Positions 45,368-57,208 of a stretch of 64,000 nucleotides of DNA are shown here, piece after piece. The notes beneath the pieces were generated by a model that saw only the letters and a program-made list of their open reading frames with translations, was not told where the DNA came from and did no database searches. How positions within the stretch are numbered: position 1 is the stretch's first letter; each line of letters begins with the position of its first letter. Source of the DNA: Phymatolithon calcareum (Eukaryota > Rhodophyta > Florideophyceae > Hapalidiales); assembly GCA_977006965.1 (NCBI GenBank), contig OZ345363.1, positions 1,736,001-1,800,000 of the forward strand, in the 5' to 3' direction. Position numbers and translations under genes: made by a program.

Positions 45368-46085
45368 TGTCATGGAGCTGACATTCACGGCGCATGGAAA
45401 GTTTCCCAGGATGGGAACCAAGGCACTCTGCAAATGCAGACACACTCCTTCACGCCCTTTTCTGGTACTATTTCTCCCGCGTTTACGTTTACGGTCACAA
45501 TGTACGGATTAGGTAGTCTAGTTCTGCCACCTGGTCAAGTGGTTAAACTGATCCGGGGGATGCGCATCTAATGTGGTCAAGAGAAGAATCCGGGTTCGAA
45601 TCCCGGGGGTGCCTGGTTATCGCGAAGAGTCCGACGCAGTTTTCTCCTACGGGTTTTTCCGTCGTCGATACGGAGGGATTACAGTGCATCATACGTGTAA
45701 AGAAGATAAGGGAGCGGTAAAGAAAAAAGAGTCCAATCAATCTGGCCGTCCACGTGGACTCGCGGAACGTGGAACCACCGCGCTTGCTCCGGGTGGAATC
45801 GAATCGTCGAGCGGTAGGCAGTGTAGAAGGAGTGCTCTCCTAATTACCTTGCAGAAAAACCGATCTGCCGTAATCTAAGTAGAAGATAATTCGGAACAAT
45901 AAAGCACTGCCTTGCAAAGCCCCACTTGGGAGCGAAGGCAAATTACATACATACACATAGTGTAGTTCTGTAGTTCCCCAGTACTGTAGCTCTCCAGAGC
46001 AGTACATAAGCAACCTGCTGAGTCCTGAATAGCAGATTCGGCAGAGATAAGTAAAGTGGCAAGGTCAAGAAGACTTTGCTGGCTT
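45368..46085 (+). repeat. Copia A 3' LTR, first part, with SINE
   Basis: It begins TGTCATGGAGC, is interrupted by the SINE at 45527-45959, and stops at GGCTT where copia B begins. The remaining 34 bp are at 52796-52829. Confidence 0.95.
45527..45959 (+). mobile_element. tRNA-derived SINE in the copia A 3' LTR
   Basis: 433 bp flanked by GTCTAGTTCTG (45516-45526) and GTGTAGTTCTG (45960-45970), one mismatch. The first 88 bp fold like a class II tRNA: acceptor GCCACCT against GGGTGCC with one mismatch, A-box-like TGGTCAAGTGGTTA, T arm CCGGGTTCGAATCCCGG with a perfect B box. The anticodon arm is not convincing, so it is not a functional tRNA. An unrelated body follows, then AATAAA and a CATA-type tail. 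Confidence 0.85.
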
Positions 46086-46410
46086 TGTCATGGAGCTGAC
46101 ATACACGGCGCATGGAAAGTTTCCCAGGATGGGAACCAAGGCACTCTGCAAATGCAGACACACTCCTTCACGCCCTTTTCTGGTACTATTTCTCCCGCGT
46201 TTACGTTTACGGTAACAATGTACGTATTAGGTAGTCTAGTTCAGCAGTTCCCCAAGCTCTGCAGTTCCCCAGTTCTGTAGCTCTCCAGAGCAGTACATAA
46301 GCAACCTGCTGAGTCCTGAATAGCAGACTCGGCAGGGATAAGTAAAGTGGCAAGGTCAAGAAGACTTTGCTGGCTTATCCCGCCTTTCACAACTGGTCTT
46401 TTGGACGACA
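46086..46410 (+). repeat. Copia B 5' LTR
   Basis: 325 bp, ends TGTCATGG and TGGACGACA. It differs from 52466-52790 at two bases in the AAGCTCTG/AAGTTCTG and GTTCTG/GTACTG region. Confidence 0.95.
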
Positions 46411-46448
46411 TTTGCAAATCAAATCTAAAACACCAAAACTACGCACCC

Positions 46449-46544
46449 ACCAACCAACCAAACAACCAACCAACCAACCATCCATCCATCCATTCATCCA
46501 TCCACCAACCTACCAACCTACCAACCAACCAACCAACCAACCAC
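46449..46544. repeat. CCAA/CATC simple repeat in the copia B leader
   Basis: About 95 bp of CCAA, CCAT and CCTA tetranucleotides just downstream of the 5' LTR. Copia A has non-repetitive sequence at the same place, so this is an expansion specific to B. Confidence 0.85.
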
Positions 46545-47111
46545 CGTATAAGAATAAGCAAGTTTATCTGCTTGACGATCAATTTTGGAGAAAGTCTCTT
46601 TCTTTACTGATTTATTTCTTTAAAGAATTGTGACTTCTGGACAAAAGAGGATTCTAACAAATTTTGTTGCTTTCTCTTTGTTCACGGACAAAAAGTGAAT
46701 CGACAATCAGATAAAAGACAAGTGGTCAATCACCGTCGGAAACCGCCGCTCGCACGTTTACCGCCAGTCACGCTTCCACCATTTCAACCTTCATCCACCG
46801 GTCATTATCATCAACCTTTCTCGTCAATCAACCATCCACCGGTCATTAGCATCAATCACCTATCCACCATTATTATGGCATCATCTTCAATTCACGTGAC
46901 AATTTCTTGTCGAAACATATCAAGAATAAGATTTTTGTTGAAATAAAATTTCCAGCTGTAATTCAGCATCAGCTCTATCTAGCTGATAACTTTTAAATCT
47001 TTTTTTTAAAAAAAACATTCCTGCTAAAAAAAAAAAAAAGATTCTAAAGTTGGATTAATTTTATGATACAATATAACAAACAACAATTCTGTCAACACTG
47101 ACAATATCATC

Positions 47112-50100
47112 ATGACAACTCCTGTTCCCCAACGGATACAAGATGATAATCCCACACACCCCGCCGATATTGATATTCGTGATGCTATGATAAGATACCT
47201 GTATGATTCCTCTACAGAAGAGATTCTCAGGGACACTCGTGGGACAATACGTTTCAACCCTCTTTTAGAGTGTTCGCAAACATACGTATTTGCCTTGTAC
47301 AAGTTGCTCTTGGGAAAAGGGGTACACATCCCTGATCCATCGGACAGTGACATGGAAGAAGGACTACACTCTCTACTATGTAAATTCCTTTTTCCAGCTC
47401 TGTCTCAACAGCATCTTCAAGATGAGCAGCTTAGATCAGCAACGATCAGTGCACCTCCATCTCCGCCACAAGCGCATGATGTTCCACAACCTTTGGAACC
47501 ATCAAACGATCGACCCCCAAACGATGCACGTCAGTTTAACGGGCAGCCACAAGGACCTTCTTTAAGTAATTCAAATGGTTTCGAGCCATTTCGCTTCCAG
47601 AGGGTCGCTCATAATCAACATCATACCCACGGTCAAGGAAGTAACACCGCGCGAAACATGCAACCAGCGTACTCTCAACTTCCTGACCGTGTGCCCAGAG
47701 ATGTATCTCTGAATCCTCCCCCGGACGGTCAAAGCTTCAATATCGCTCCGTTTTCGGCTTCAAACACTCAACTGGGTGCTCCAACTTCGCAACCACTTTA
47801 TGGTCAACGATCGAACGGAAATATTTCCAATATAAGATCTCAAACCAACTCACGAGTGACTCTATTACCGATAAGGCGTCCATTCAGAGGCAGACCTGGA
47901 GATATGGCAAAATATTACTCTGCCCGTGGATCTCGGTACACAGGAAGAAAATCAGACCTTCACAGTCTTGCTAGACATCAAGCGGTGTATTACGCTCAGG
48001 CCCATTTATGTGGTCTTAACGCCGCAGAAGGTCTTGAATGTTTGATGAATATGATTGAGACCCATTCTCTCGCTGGTCGCTTTTTCTACAATGAAGTATT
48101 CCAGCAGGTACCGACCTTAGAAGCAGCTTTTCAAAAGCTTTTTACTTGGTCGTATAGCAGCTCCAACATGGCTGCAAACCTCAGGGAATGGCGAAACCTG
48201 AAAATAACAAGCTTTAAGTCAGAATGCGACACTTGGTCTGATGCTATGACAAAGCTGTACGAGAGAGCACTTATGCTTCAGGATCAACTGGACAACGTCC
48301 ACCAGCATCCTACTCTTCTCCTCGAAGTCCTTGAATCGGCTATTATTTCCCAGTCTTTCTTCTTATTTGTGGACCGTGCAAAATCTAGCACAACCCCAGA
48401 GGAATACTATAACGAATGCCTTTCGGCAATTCGTAAACAGGAGATACAAGATTCACGAACGGCTAGTTCTCTCAACACGGATTTAGTCAAACAAATCTCA
48501 GATATCCATTCCTCTCCAAGGATTTCTTTTCCAACCCAGCCTCCCGATTCCGTAAGTTCCGCATCATCAAAGATAACGGAAGCTTTATACGCCAGAGCTG
48601 GTAGACGCTATGGAACGGATAACCGTATTAATAAGTTCGCTAAGAAAAACGGTTTTCGAAATGGAGTTCGCATGCTTTGTCGTGCTTGCAGATCCGATTC
48701 ACATCTGATTCGAGACTGCCCCAAGATACGCAAGCCTACTCTCGTCAATATTGTATTTGAGCTGGTTCCCGATGACGAAATCTCATCACTATCCGTAAAC
48801 CAAATACTAGACGTTGCACAAGACCTTCCCGATAACGTATGGATAACCTTATCGACGGAGATTATGGTTGTTGACATTGAACCTACTGTATCCACTGCAG
48901 CACAAGATGTCAACAATCATCAAGAACTGGACATTTCTCAAACTATGTACACCAGACTTGTATCTTGGGCTGATCAGCATGAAATTCTTTCTGAAAATCA
49001 GACAAGCGATGTTATGATGTCTGCTTTCGAAACACCACAAAAGAATGAAGAAATCAGCACTTCCATTGTTATGATCACCGCTGCTAGCTCTCACTCATTA
49101 CCAGAGCTGAACAAAGCAATTTATACCAGAGTTCTTCAAAGCATGAAGAACAAGTCTGCAAAGTTCGAAGGCGTAATGATCGACAATGGTGCTGCAAAAT
49201 CTCCAACTGGTCTCCCTGCCTACATAAGGTATTGCGTCCATACTGCAACGAGACCTTTTCTGCGCCCAAGCAGCCGTGCTTTCAGAGGCATAGGTCATGG
49301 GATGACACAAGCACTTGGAACGGCTTCTATTCGTATGCCAATCGGATCTGATGTATTCTTAACCTTTGATGTCGACGTCGTAGATCAAGATGTCCCACTT
49401 ATCTTTGGGCTTGAGCATCTCCGAAAGCTCAAATGCAGCTCAAATGAGTACAAAAACACATTTACTCACCATCCATCTGGAACTGTCATCCCTGTTAGCT
49501 TCATAGAAGGGATCAAAGGATCAGGTGGTCATCTATACATCAAATGGACAGTGAATAACGTACTTTTCACAGAGCCAGAATTAAGGAAACTTCACAATCA
49601 ATTCGGACACCCAGCTACCGACTCACTTGTTAACCTCCTTAAGAAGGCTTCTCCGGAGAAAGTCAACGCAAGCGTTCGAAAAACGTTAGAAGATATTGTT
49701 AAGAAATGTTCTCCCTGTCAAACATGGGCTCCGAGAGCTTCTCGTTTCCGAGTTTCCTTCCCAACGAAAGAAATTGTCTTCAATCATGAAATTGAAGTCG
49801 ATGTTTTCTTTATCGAAGGTGATCCGATCTTGCATATCATCGACAGAGGAACCCGATACTCCGTCGCTAAATTCATGACGAGACAGACAGCAGAGTACAC
49901 GTGGAATCTCATTGTCGATTTCTGGATCACAGTGTTCAGCGGATACCCTTCAGTTATTGCACATGATCAAGGAGAGAACTTCCTCTCAGACTTCTTTCAG
50001 AATTCCTGCTCACAACTTGGAATTACTACGAAGGACATTCCAGTAGAGTCACCAAACTCGTTGTCACTTTGTGAACGTTATCATGGTCCAATTCGTCGCG

Positions 50101-52355
50101 TCTATAATAAGCTAAAAAACGATTTTCCTCTCATGGACAAGAATATCCGCCTATCACTTTCAGTACATGCAGTGAATACGACCACGGGACCCAACGGTAT
50201 TACACCATGTCTCCTTCTGTTCGGCACTGTTCCCCGCCTTCCGCTTCCCAACGTATCAACTATGGCCCCAACTCAAAAGCAGCGTTTTGAAGCCATGGCA
50301 GCAGCACGCAAAGAGATGGAAACCATTACTGCTCAACGGCGTGTTGCAGCAGCACTGAAACATCGAGCGGGTGTTCCTCATCCTGTCTACGAGTTTGGAG
50401 ACAAGGTCAGAATCTTTCGAAAAGAGAGCCGTCGTTTTGAAGGGCCTTACACAGTCCACAGCTACGACAACAGAAAAACTGTCTTTGTGCAGATCGGCAA
50501 TAATATAAAGCCTTTTTCAACTTCTGTCGTAAAGCGAGCTCACTCTAATGACCCTATCAACCCTTCTTAGAATGCTCTGGCACCGGCTGTAAACCCCCAG
50601 CAGCCTTCTACCTTAGCTATTGTTCCACCGGAATCGACCCCAAGCCCTCATGTCCCCTTGGACATAGTCACCGAGTTAAACAATCTTCAAGAGCAATTTG
50701 GAAGTGTCCCTCAGGCTCTTGAAACCAACATCGTTAATAATTCTCAAGCGTTTCTATCGTCAACGTTTGCAGAAAGCGAGGTCCCCAGGCTCTATGAAAA
50801 TGGCGCAACATCTGTTTTCGCCACTATTGTGGTTCATAACAAGAAAGATCCTCGTTTCGACGATGCCAAGAACTACGAAGTCGAACAACTCGTGAAGAAG
50901 GGAACGTACGAGTTCATAAGAGAAACAGACTTACCCGAAGATGCCACCATTCTTCAGTCGCGTTTCATCCTTACGATAAAGAACTTCGAGAAACCCGACG
51001 AGCAATACAAGGCTCGCTTGGTAATTCTAGGACACATGGACCCTGAAAAGCCACGTGTTGTAAATGAAGCGCCAACTGTTCTCAAGTCTTCCATTCGTCT
51101 TACACTTGCACTAATCGCTTCTCACGGTTTTGATATATGGAGTCGAGACATATCTCAAGCTTTTCTTCAAAGTGATGAGCCCCTCCGCAGAACGGTTTAT
51201 GTTCGCCCACCGAAAGGTGAGAACGTCCTGCAACGTATTGGAGCACCTCCTGGAACCATACTCCGTGCAATTAAAGCCCAATATGGTCTATGCGACTCTC
51301 CTGGATATTGGTGGCCAACATTTCAAGATTGGCATACCGGAGACCTTGGTATGCAATCCTCTGTTCTCGATCCATGCCTATTCTATAAGGTTGTCGGATC
51401 GATACTTGAAGGAATTCAAGTCACACAAGTTGATGACACTTGTGGAGGAGGCACACCGGAGTTCAGCAATTTAGAAGAAGAAAAATCGCAACGTTTCGAA
51501 TGCAAGCCTAGGAAAAACTCTTTCCCCATACAGTTCAACGGTTTCTGTATTGATGAACATGAGTCTGGAGGTTATGTTCTGCATCAGAACGACTATTGTA
51601 CAAATCTTAAGAGCGTGGATTACAAATCGGACAAGGGAATGCCAAAGAAATTCGCCTCCGGTCGCGGACAAGTTTCATATGCCACAACTTGTACCAGGCC
51701 TGAAGTCTCTTTTGACAATGCTCAGCTCTCTCAAATTAAAGCTGAGCACTGCACTATTCAAGATACTAGTTTTCTGAACAAAGCCATTCAGAAACTAAAC
51801 AATCCAGCTCATCTCGTGTATCGCCCTCTTGACCTCTCAACTGTATACATTGCTGGCTATTCCGACGCTTCTTTTGCGAACAACCCGGACTTATCATTTC
51901 AAATTGGATTCATCGTTCTCCTAAAAGACAAACAGGACAACGCATCTATAATCCACTATGGTTCATGGAAGTCACAGCGCGTAACTAGATCCATTCTCGG
52001 GGCAGAAGTCATGGCATTCACCCATTGCCTCGATTTTGTGCTGGCTTTAGCTCACGATCTCTCAACTATTCTTTGTAGAAAAGTATCAACAGTCTTGTTC
52101 ACGGATTCAAAGTGTCTGTTTGATACTATCACAAAGCTTAGTACTGTATCGGAGAAGAGACTTCTTATCGATATCGCGGCTATTCGTGAGAGCTATACGA
52201 ATGGAGATCTGTCGAACGTCGCCCATGTGACTTCAAAGTATAATCTTGCTGATGTTTTCACGAAGAAAAACGCAAGCGCAGCTATGTTACAAGATCTTAT
52301 GTCCACTGGACGTATCACGCATCCAGTCAATCAGTGGATCATACCGGAGAAATAG
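47112..52355 (+). CDS. Copia B Gag-Pol polyprotein (one in-frame TAG)
   Basis: A frame of 1,748 codons from ATG 47112. Gag with zinc knuckle CRACRSDSHLIRDC at about residue 523. Protease-like VMIDNGAAKS near 690. Integrase HNQFGH and CSPC near 830-866, then catalytic EVDVFF, AHDQGENF and LCERYH near 896-988. TAG at 50568-50570 (Glu in copia A). RT has RDISQAFLQS near 1345 and TQVDDTCGG near 1439. RNase H has GYSDASFANN near 1583 and ends LADVFTKK. Order PR-INT-RT-RH defines Ty1/copia. Only the stop separates it from a complete protein. Confidence 0.93.
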
Positions 52356-52465
52356 AAATAGAAAATTTCAAATTGTTTTAGAATATTTTCACATTTTTTA
52401 GTATGTTTTTGAATTTTTTCGCGAAAAATTTTCACCGGTTTCAGGCGTTTAGAAAAGAGGTCGAG

Positions 52466-52790
52466 TGTCATGGAGCTGACATACACGGCGCATGGAAAGT
52501 TTCCCAGGATGGGAACCAAGGCACTCTGCAAATGCAGACACACTCCTTCACGCCCTTTTCTGGTACTATTTCTCCCGCGTTTACGTTTACGGTAACAATG
52601 TACGTATTAGGTAGTCTAGTTCAGCAGTTCCCCAAGTTCTGCAGTTCCCCAGTACTGTAGCTCTCCAGAGCAGTACATAAGCAACCTGCTGAGTCCTGAA
52701 TAGCAGACTCGGCAGGGATAAGTAAAGTGGCAAGGTCAAGAAGACTTTGCTGGCTTATCCCGCCTTTCACAACTGGTCTTTTGGACGACA
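52466..52790 (+). repeat. Copia B 3' LTR
   Basis: 325 bp, preceded by a purine-rich AGAAAAGAGG at about 52451. It is followed by GGCTT and then the last 34 bp of the copia A LTR. Confidence 0.95.
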
Positions 52791-52795
52791 GGCTT

Positions 52796-52829
52796 ATCCC
52801 GCCTTTCACAACTGGTCTTTTGGACGACA
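52796..52829 (+). repeat. Copia A 3' LTR, displaced end
   Basis: 34 bp (ATCCCGCCTTTCACAACTGG onward) completing the copia A LTR interrupted at 46085. The GTATG duplication follows. Confidence 0.95.
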
Positions 52830-52834
52830 GTATG

Positions 52835-53536
52835 TGGACAACGCACTCACGGCAGCTGCTACCTACGATTTGAATTTGTTCTTTCTATCCGTTGGGCACC
52901 ACAATTCAAACCGACGAGACAATGTTTTTTCCGCAATCAAATCTTTTGAACTTTCCCGCCACTTAAGCCTTTCGTCTACCCAAACAAATTCTTGGGTACA
53001 CTTGGCTACAGTTTCACGTTTGTACATATACGCTCAATAATTCTCTTGGCCTGAGGAAGCCAAGAAGGCACACACCTCTTCACTTCACCCAACCTTGGAC
53101 CCTTGGTCTTACCCACAAAAGACCAATATCCACTACGGCTTCAGTAAGTAGGCTACCATCTGAGTCATGTGCATCGGCAATTTGGTGGTCAGACGCTCCA
53201 TGAATGGGTGAAAGCGAGGAAGAAGTACACTGTAGGCTATCAATGACCGGGACGGTCATTGATAGTGACGGCCAGACCGTCACCGTTCCATCAAAACTTG
53301 GTCTTTTGACAGAGTGCACTGCTAAGATTTTCATAGGAAATACTCTTCTATTATGATTTGAAGCTCGTCCATGGATGACTTTGACACCACTAAAGATGCC
53401 CAGCAAGTGCAGTAACGCAGATGCTTTAGATTATGCAACAAAGCCCAGCAAGGGCCGATTGCTTTATTGTGCGTCCCGAAAGTACTTCCTTGTCATCCAA
53501 GATATCTACTATACTACGTGGACAAACGAAACTCAA
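52835..53536. other. Right flank of copia A, unassigned, with paired hairpins
   Basis: The plus strand reads YVDNALTAAATYDLNLFFL to a stop at 53040, continuing a frame interrupted by copia A. I recognise no family. Bases 53237-53265 form a perfect 13-bp-arm hairpin (CTATCAATGACCG, loop GGA). It is followed at 53265-53283 by a 7-bp-arm hairpin (GTGACGG, loop CCAGA). Confidence 0.45.
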
Positions 53537-56098
53537 CTAATTGCAAACTTCTAAACCTTCTTCATCACCCGGAACGCTGCCTGCCCCACAGCTTTCCAGA
53601 ATCTTCACATAGGCAAGACATTCATCTAATTCTTCAACCTCCACCTTCCTCGTCGAAACTGTCTCATCTCTGCTCCCTCTTAACACAGAAAGCCTTCTGA
53701 CTTGCTCTTGGAGAGTGTACAAAGGTTCGAGCTCCGTTTCTGCACTCATAAGCTCAGAGATCAAGCGCAGCGATGCGGAGAGGTTTTCGTCGTTTTGAAC
53801 TTCAGGATCTCCCCACATGTACGTTACCGCCAGGTTGTACGTTGCAACTGGATTCTTATCCACTTCAATAGACTTTTTGTACAGTCTCTCAGCTTCAAGT
53901 ACATCTCGATTGATCCCATTTCCAAGCTCGTACGCCACTGCCAAATTATTCATTCCAGAACTGCATCCTGCTTCAACAGCTTTTTTAAGAACGAAATGCC
54001 GCATTGTTCCCAGTGGTGTCACACTTTAGAACACCCATGTTACAAAGGGCGTCATGGTTTCCCCTTTCAATGGCAACCGAATACTTTTCCTCGGCCTTCA
54101 ATACATCCGCAGGAATACATTGAGCTCCTTTGTGATACAGTAATCCTAAGCGATTCTTGCATTTGGGAAGCCCACGAGCCGAGTAGACCAACAAGGCGTC
54201 TTTTGGACGTATTCCAATACCAAAAACACGCTCGTTTCCAATGACTTCATTCATGCTTACATCGGATGCTGATTGTTTCACGAAAAGTCGACCAACAATT
54301 GCACGCAGCACGTGCCCATCTCCGCACTCATCCCGTTCACAAATTGTCTCGATTATTGCATACATGCGTTTTGCGTCACGGCCCACAAAGAACCCTTTCT
54401 CGAGCAAGTATCCGATATTCCACATAACGCAATCGGTAGAATCAATATACCAAACCCAAGTGCTCAGGCCTACCATACATTTGGCTGCAATTTCCTGGTG
54501 TGCTTGGTCCTGAGATTCGTGAAAAACGCTTTGATGTGCGACGGCGAAATAAAAAGAAAGCGAAAAATCTCTAAAATTGCCCGCATAACTAATGATGAAC
54601 GATTCGATGGCTTGAATAGCTTTCTCGGATACGGTACTATTCGCACCATTTTCGTAGAACAATGCCACTGCCTTTCTCTTCAGTGCGTCTTTGGAACCCG
54701 TTTACTCGTAAATGCGACCGAAGTAATTAGCAAGCATCCCAAGATCGATCTCGCCAACAGATCTATTTTGTTCCTCGATATGGCTTCGGTTCAGCAGTGT
54801 CCTGAATCGTACACCCATTTGCTTTTGCAACGCATCCACTTGGGAGTCAGATTTTGTGTTTTTCCTCGAGATGATACCAAAAGCATCTTTCAGTGCTTCT
54901 CGGTGCCCATGTTCCGCAATACAACGTCCAAATTGTCGTAGAGCTTCATCTCCACGGCCTCCTTCCACAGCATCACATCCGCCTGCGTATAGAGTTGCTA
55001 CATCTGTTGTCTGCTCGATATGAATGTCGATTGCGTTGTTCAAAGCTCTGATGAATGCAGAAGACCTTCCCGCGAAATGTTCTACATCCCACACACCGTG
55101 TTCGTCTTCGACCATATTTCGTATCTCAAACTGGGCAATCTGTGGTATGAATGGTGGCCATCTCGACCAATACCTTAATCCGTATTCTTTCCCAATTTGT
55201 TCTGGTCCAATATGTTGCACAGGAGCGGAAATGTCTAAATGATTCTTTTCTGTTCGAAGCACTTCATTATTCGATGATAGTCGAGTCATTCGCCAACGCC
55301 TTTGCGCAGCAAGCCTTCCCATGAATGCATCTCTCCATTCTTGCCAATGGAAAACCGATGACTCTGGACTGAAAATTACAGACACTGTTTTTGATTCCTG
55401 GTCACATGTGAGTAGTAAACGGAGTTCCTGGGGACCTGCAACTGGTCTCACAGTGATACCATCTTCAAATTCGATTGTAGGGTCACCACTGTTTGAACCA
55501 GACACAGTTCCCTCATTCTCTAATACCTCCACTTTCAAACACGGAAATCCAAGAACGAACAGCATGATCAGGAACGGCGACTGACGTATATCTCCTCCTT
55601 TCTGAACGACTTCATCTCCCACCTTCCACTGTAAATGTGACTGAACTTCCCAAATAAGCCTCATATACAAACCTTGCATCGCTTCCTCCGACCGACCAAT
55701 CTTTCGCATTTCGGAAATTGAAGAGCACAGTTGTTTGCTGCACAAGAACCTGATACCAACTGGTGCAATACTGGCATTCCACCTGTCTGCTTCACAGTCA
55801 TTCTCAACAACCCAGGTCGCCAATGTACTTCGCACAGTCTCTGTCACACATCCAATGAAGCGACCGATGTCACAGGGATTGATAGTGTAGCCTCTTATAC
55901 TTGCCACATCACGTTGCAGTCGCCTCATTTCAAGATTGTACTGATTTTCAAACACTGATCTTGTGCGCTCTGAGCCTCAGATGCTCTCGCTTGAGTTGTT
56001 GCCTGCCATTCCCCCACAAACGCGTCAAGCCTGTCTCCAGACTTCAATGCAAGATAATTGTCAACATGAACACTCGCTTGAAGCAGTATATAGTTGGG

Positions 56099-57208
56099 GA
56101 GGTCCCGAGCACATGGGCGGACGTCCCCGCTGTCTTATTCGCAGACGACGTTCTTCTGTCAGCGAAATCACCTGCTGCATTGCAAGGCATGCTGGACATA
56201 GCTACTCGGTGGGCCGAAGAGCGCGGCATGACATGGAATACGAAAAAGGGAAAAAGCGAGATCCTAGAATCAGAGGAAACAGCAAGCGAAACATTCAAAC
56301 TGGCGAACATGGTCCTGACGCACGTCCCCGAGGTCACCTACCTTGGAGTCTCCCTTGGACCCGAAGGAATATCAGACACGAAAATGATACAACGCCTGAA
56401 GAAGGCAAGGTCCGCCGTATATGAGTTGCGTACACTTGGAATATTCAAGAAAGGGCTGACCATTGAAAAGTGCATCAAGGTGTACAAGGCACTAATCCAG
56501 CCACGTTGGGAATACGCAATGCATCTAAAGCCATGGACAGAAGACATTGAGAAGGCCGCCAAGGAAGTTGAGCAAACGTTCTTCAGCCAAATGTTTGGTC
56601 CTCTCTCCAGAGGAAGGTCAGACAGACTCCGACTGTTGTGCCGAATCCAAGCACCGAACCAAACACGGGAAATCCTGGCCTTCAAGATGCTGAGGAGAAC
56701 AAAGGACAAAGAAAAGATGTACCTACAAAAGCCGCCTGAGAGCAGAAACAACCAAGAGCTCCAGTCGACCAGGAACGACATTGCCGCTATGGAAAACAGG
56801 GAACCGTTTGTGGAAGCAACCGAACACATTCAAGCAAAGCAGTCTGCCGAAATGCTTCGCTCAAAATTCCTCACAATGGAAGGAGATCGCCTCGAATTGA
56901 AGAGGAAGAGGAGAATCCCGTATGACAAGACGCGTGAGCTATCAGCAATCCTCAAACTCCCGAAGGTGAAGCACAGGCAATTAGCGATTCAGTACGTCTG
57001 CGGAAGATTTCCGCAGGTGTCGACAAAAAGCATGGTGGAAAAATTTGGAAACCGAGCTCGACAGCATATGGCAACGCTGGAAAACAATCTGTCAGGATAC
57101 GACTTGAAAGAAGACAAAAGACCGGATACCGAGAGAGCACTTAACGAGCTTTTGCTATTCAGCAAGACCATCATAGAGTGCATGGAAAATGAAGAAGGAC
57201 TGCTCTGA
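56099..57208 (+). CDS. LINE1 ORF2 C-terminal half
   Basis: An unbroken frame of about 369 codons: VLFADDVLLSAKS (RT catalytic block), GKSEILESEE, VTYLGVSLGPEG, VYKALIQPRWEYAMHL, FFSQMFGPLSRGRSDRLRL, VKHRQLAIQYVCGRFPQVST, then an acidic end. It lacks the RT fingers and endonuclease, so it is inactive, but the absence of stops suggests youth. Closely related to 8590-9629. Confidence 0.85.
   Translation, partial: EVPSTWADVPAVLFADDVLLSAKSPAALQGMLDIATRWAEERGMTWNTKKGKSEILESEETASETFKLANMVLTHVPEVTYLGVSLGPEGISDTKMIQRLKKARSAVYELRTLGIFKKGLTIEKCIKVYKALIQPRWEYAMHLKPWTEDIEKAAKEVEQTFFSQMFGPLSRGRSDRLRLLCRIQAPNQTREILAFKMLRRTKDKEKMYLQKPPESRNNQELQSTRNDIAAMENREPFVEATEHIQAKQSAEMLRSKFLTMEGDRLELKRKRRIPYDKTRELSAILKLPKVKHRQLAIQYVCGRFPQVSTKSMVEKFGNRARQHMATLENNLSGYDLKEDKRPDTERALNELLLFSKTIIECMENEEGLL

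Larger units (their letters stand above)
46086..52790 (+). mobile_element. Copia B: young Ty1/copia element nested in copia A
   Basis: Two 325-bp LTRs with two differences that I can see. The 5-bp duplication GGCTT lies at 46081-46085 and 52791-52795. It inserted in the 3' LTR of its relative copia A. The leader is about 700 bp. One long frame encodes Gag-Pol with a single in-frame stop. Confidence 0.95.
39039..52829 (+). mobile_element. Copia A: older Ty1/copia element, host of copia B and a SINE
   Basis: Termini TGTCATGG and TGGACGACA. The 5-bp duplication GTATG lies at 39034-39038 and 52830-52834. Its 3' LTR is cut by copia B (46086-52790) and by a SINE (45527-45959). After removing both, the element is about 6.6 kb. 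The two LTRs differ at roughly a dozen positions, so it is clearly older than copia B. Confidence 0.95.

Noticed and set aside
45526-45613. Functional class II tRNA gene
   Set aside because: It has one acceptor mismatch and no convincing anticodon stem, and it forms the head of a 433-bp insertion with a duplication, so it is a SINE head.
46449-46544. CRISPR or protein repeat array
   Set aside because: It is a tetranucleotide simple repeat within a retrotransposon leader. There are no spacers.
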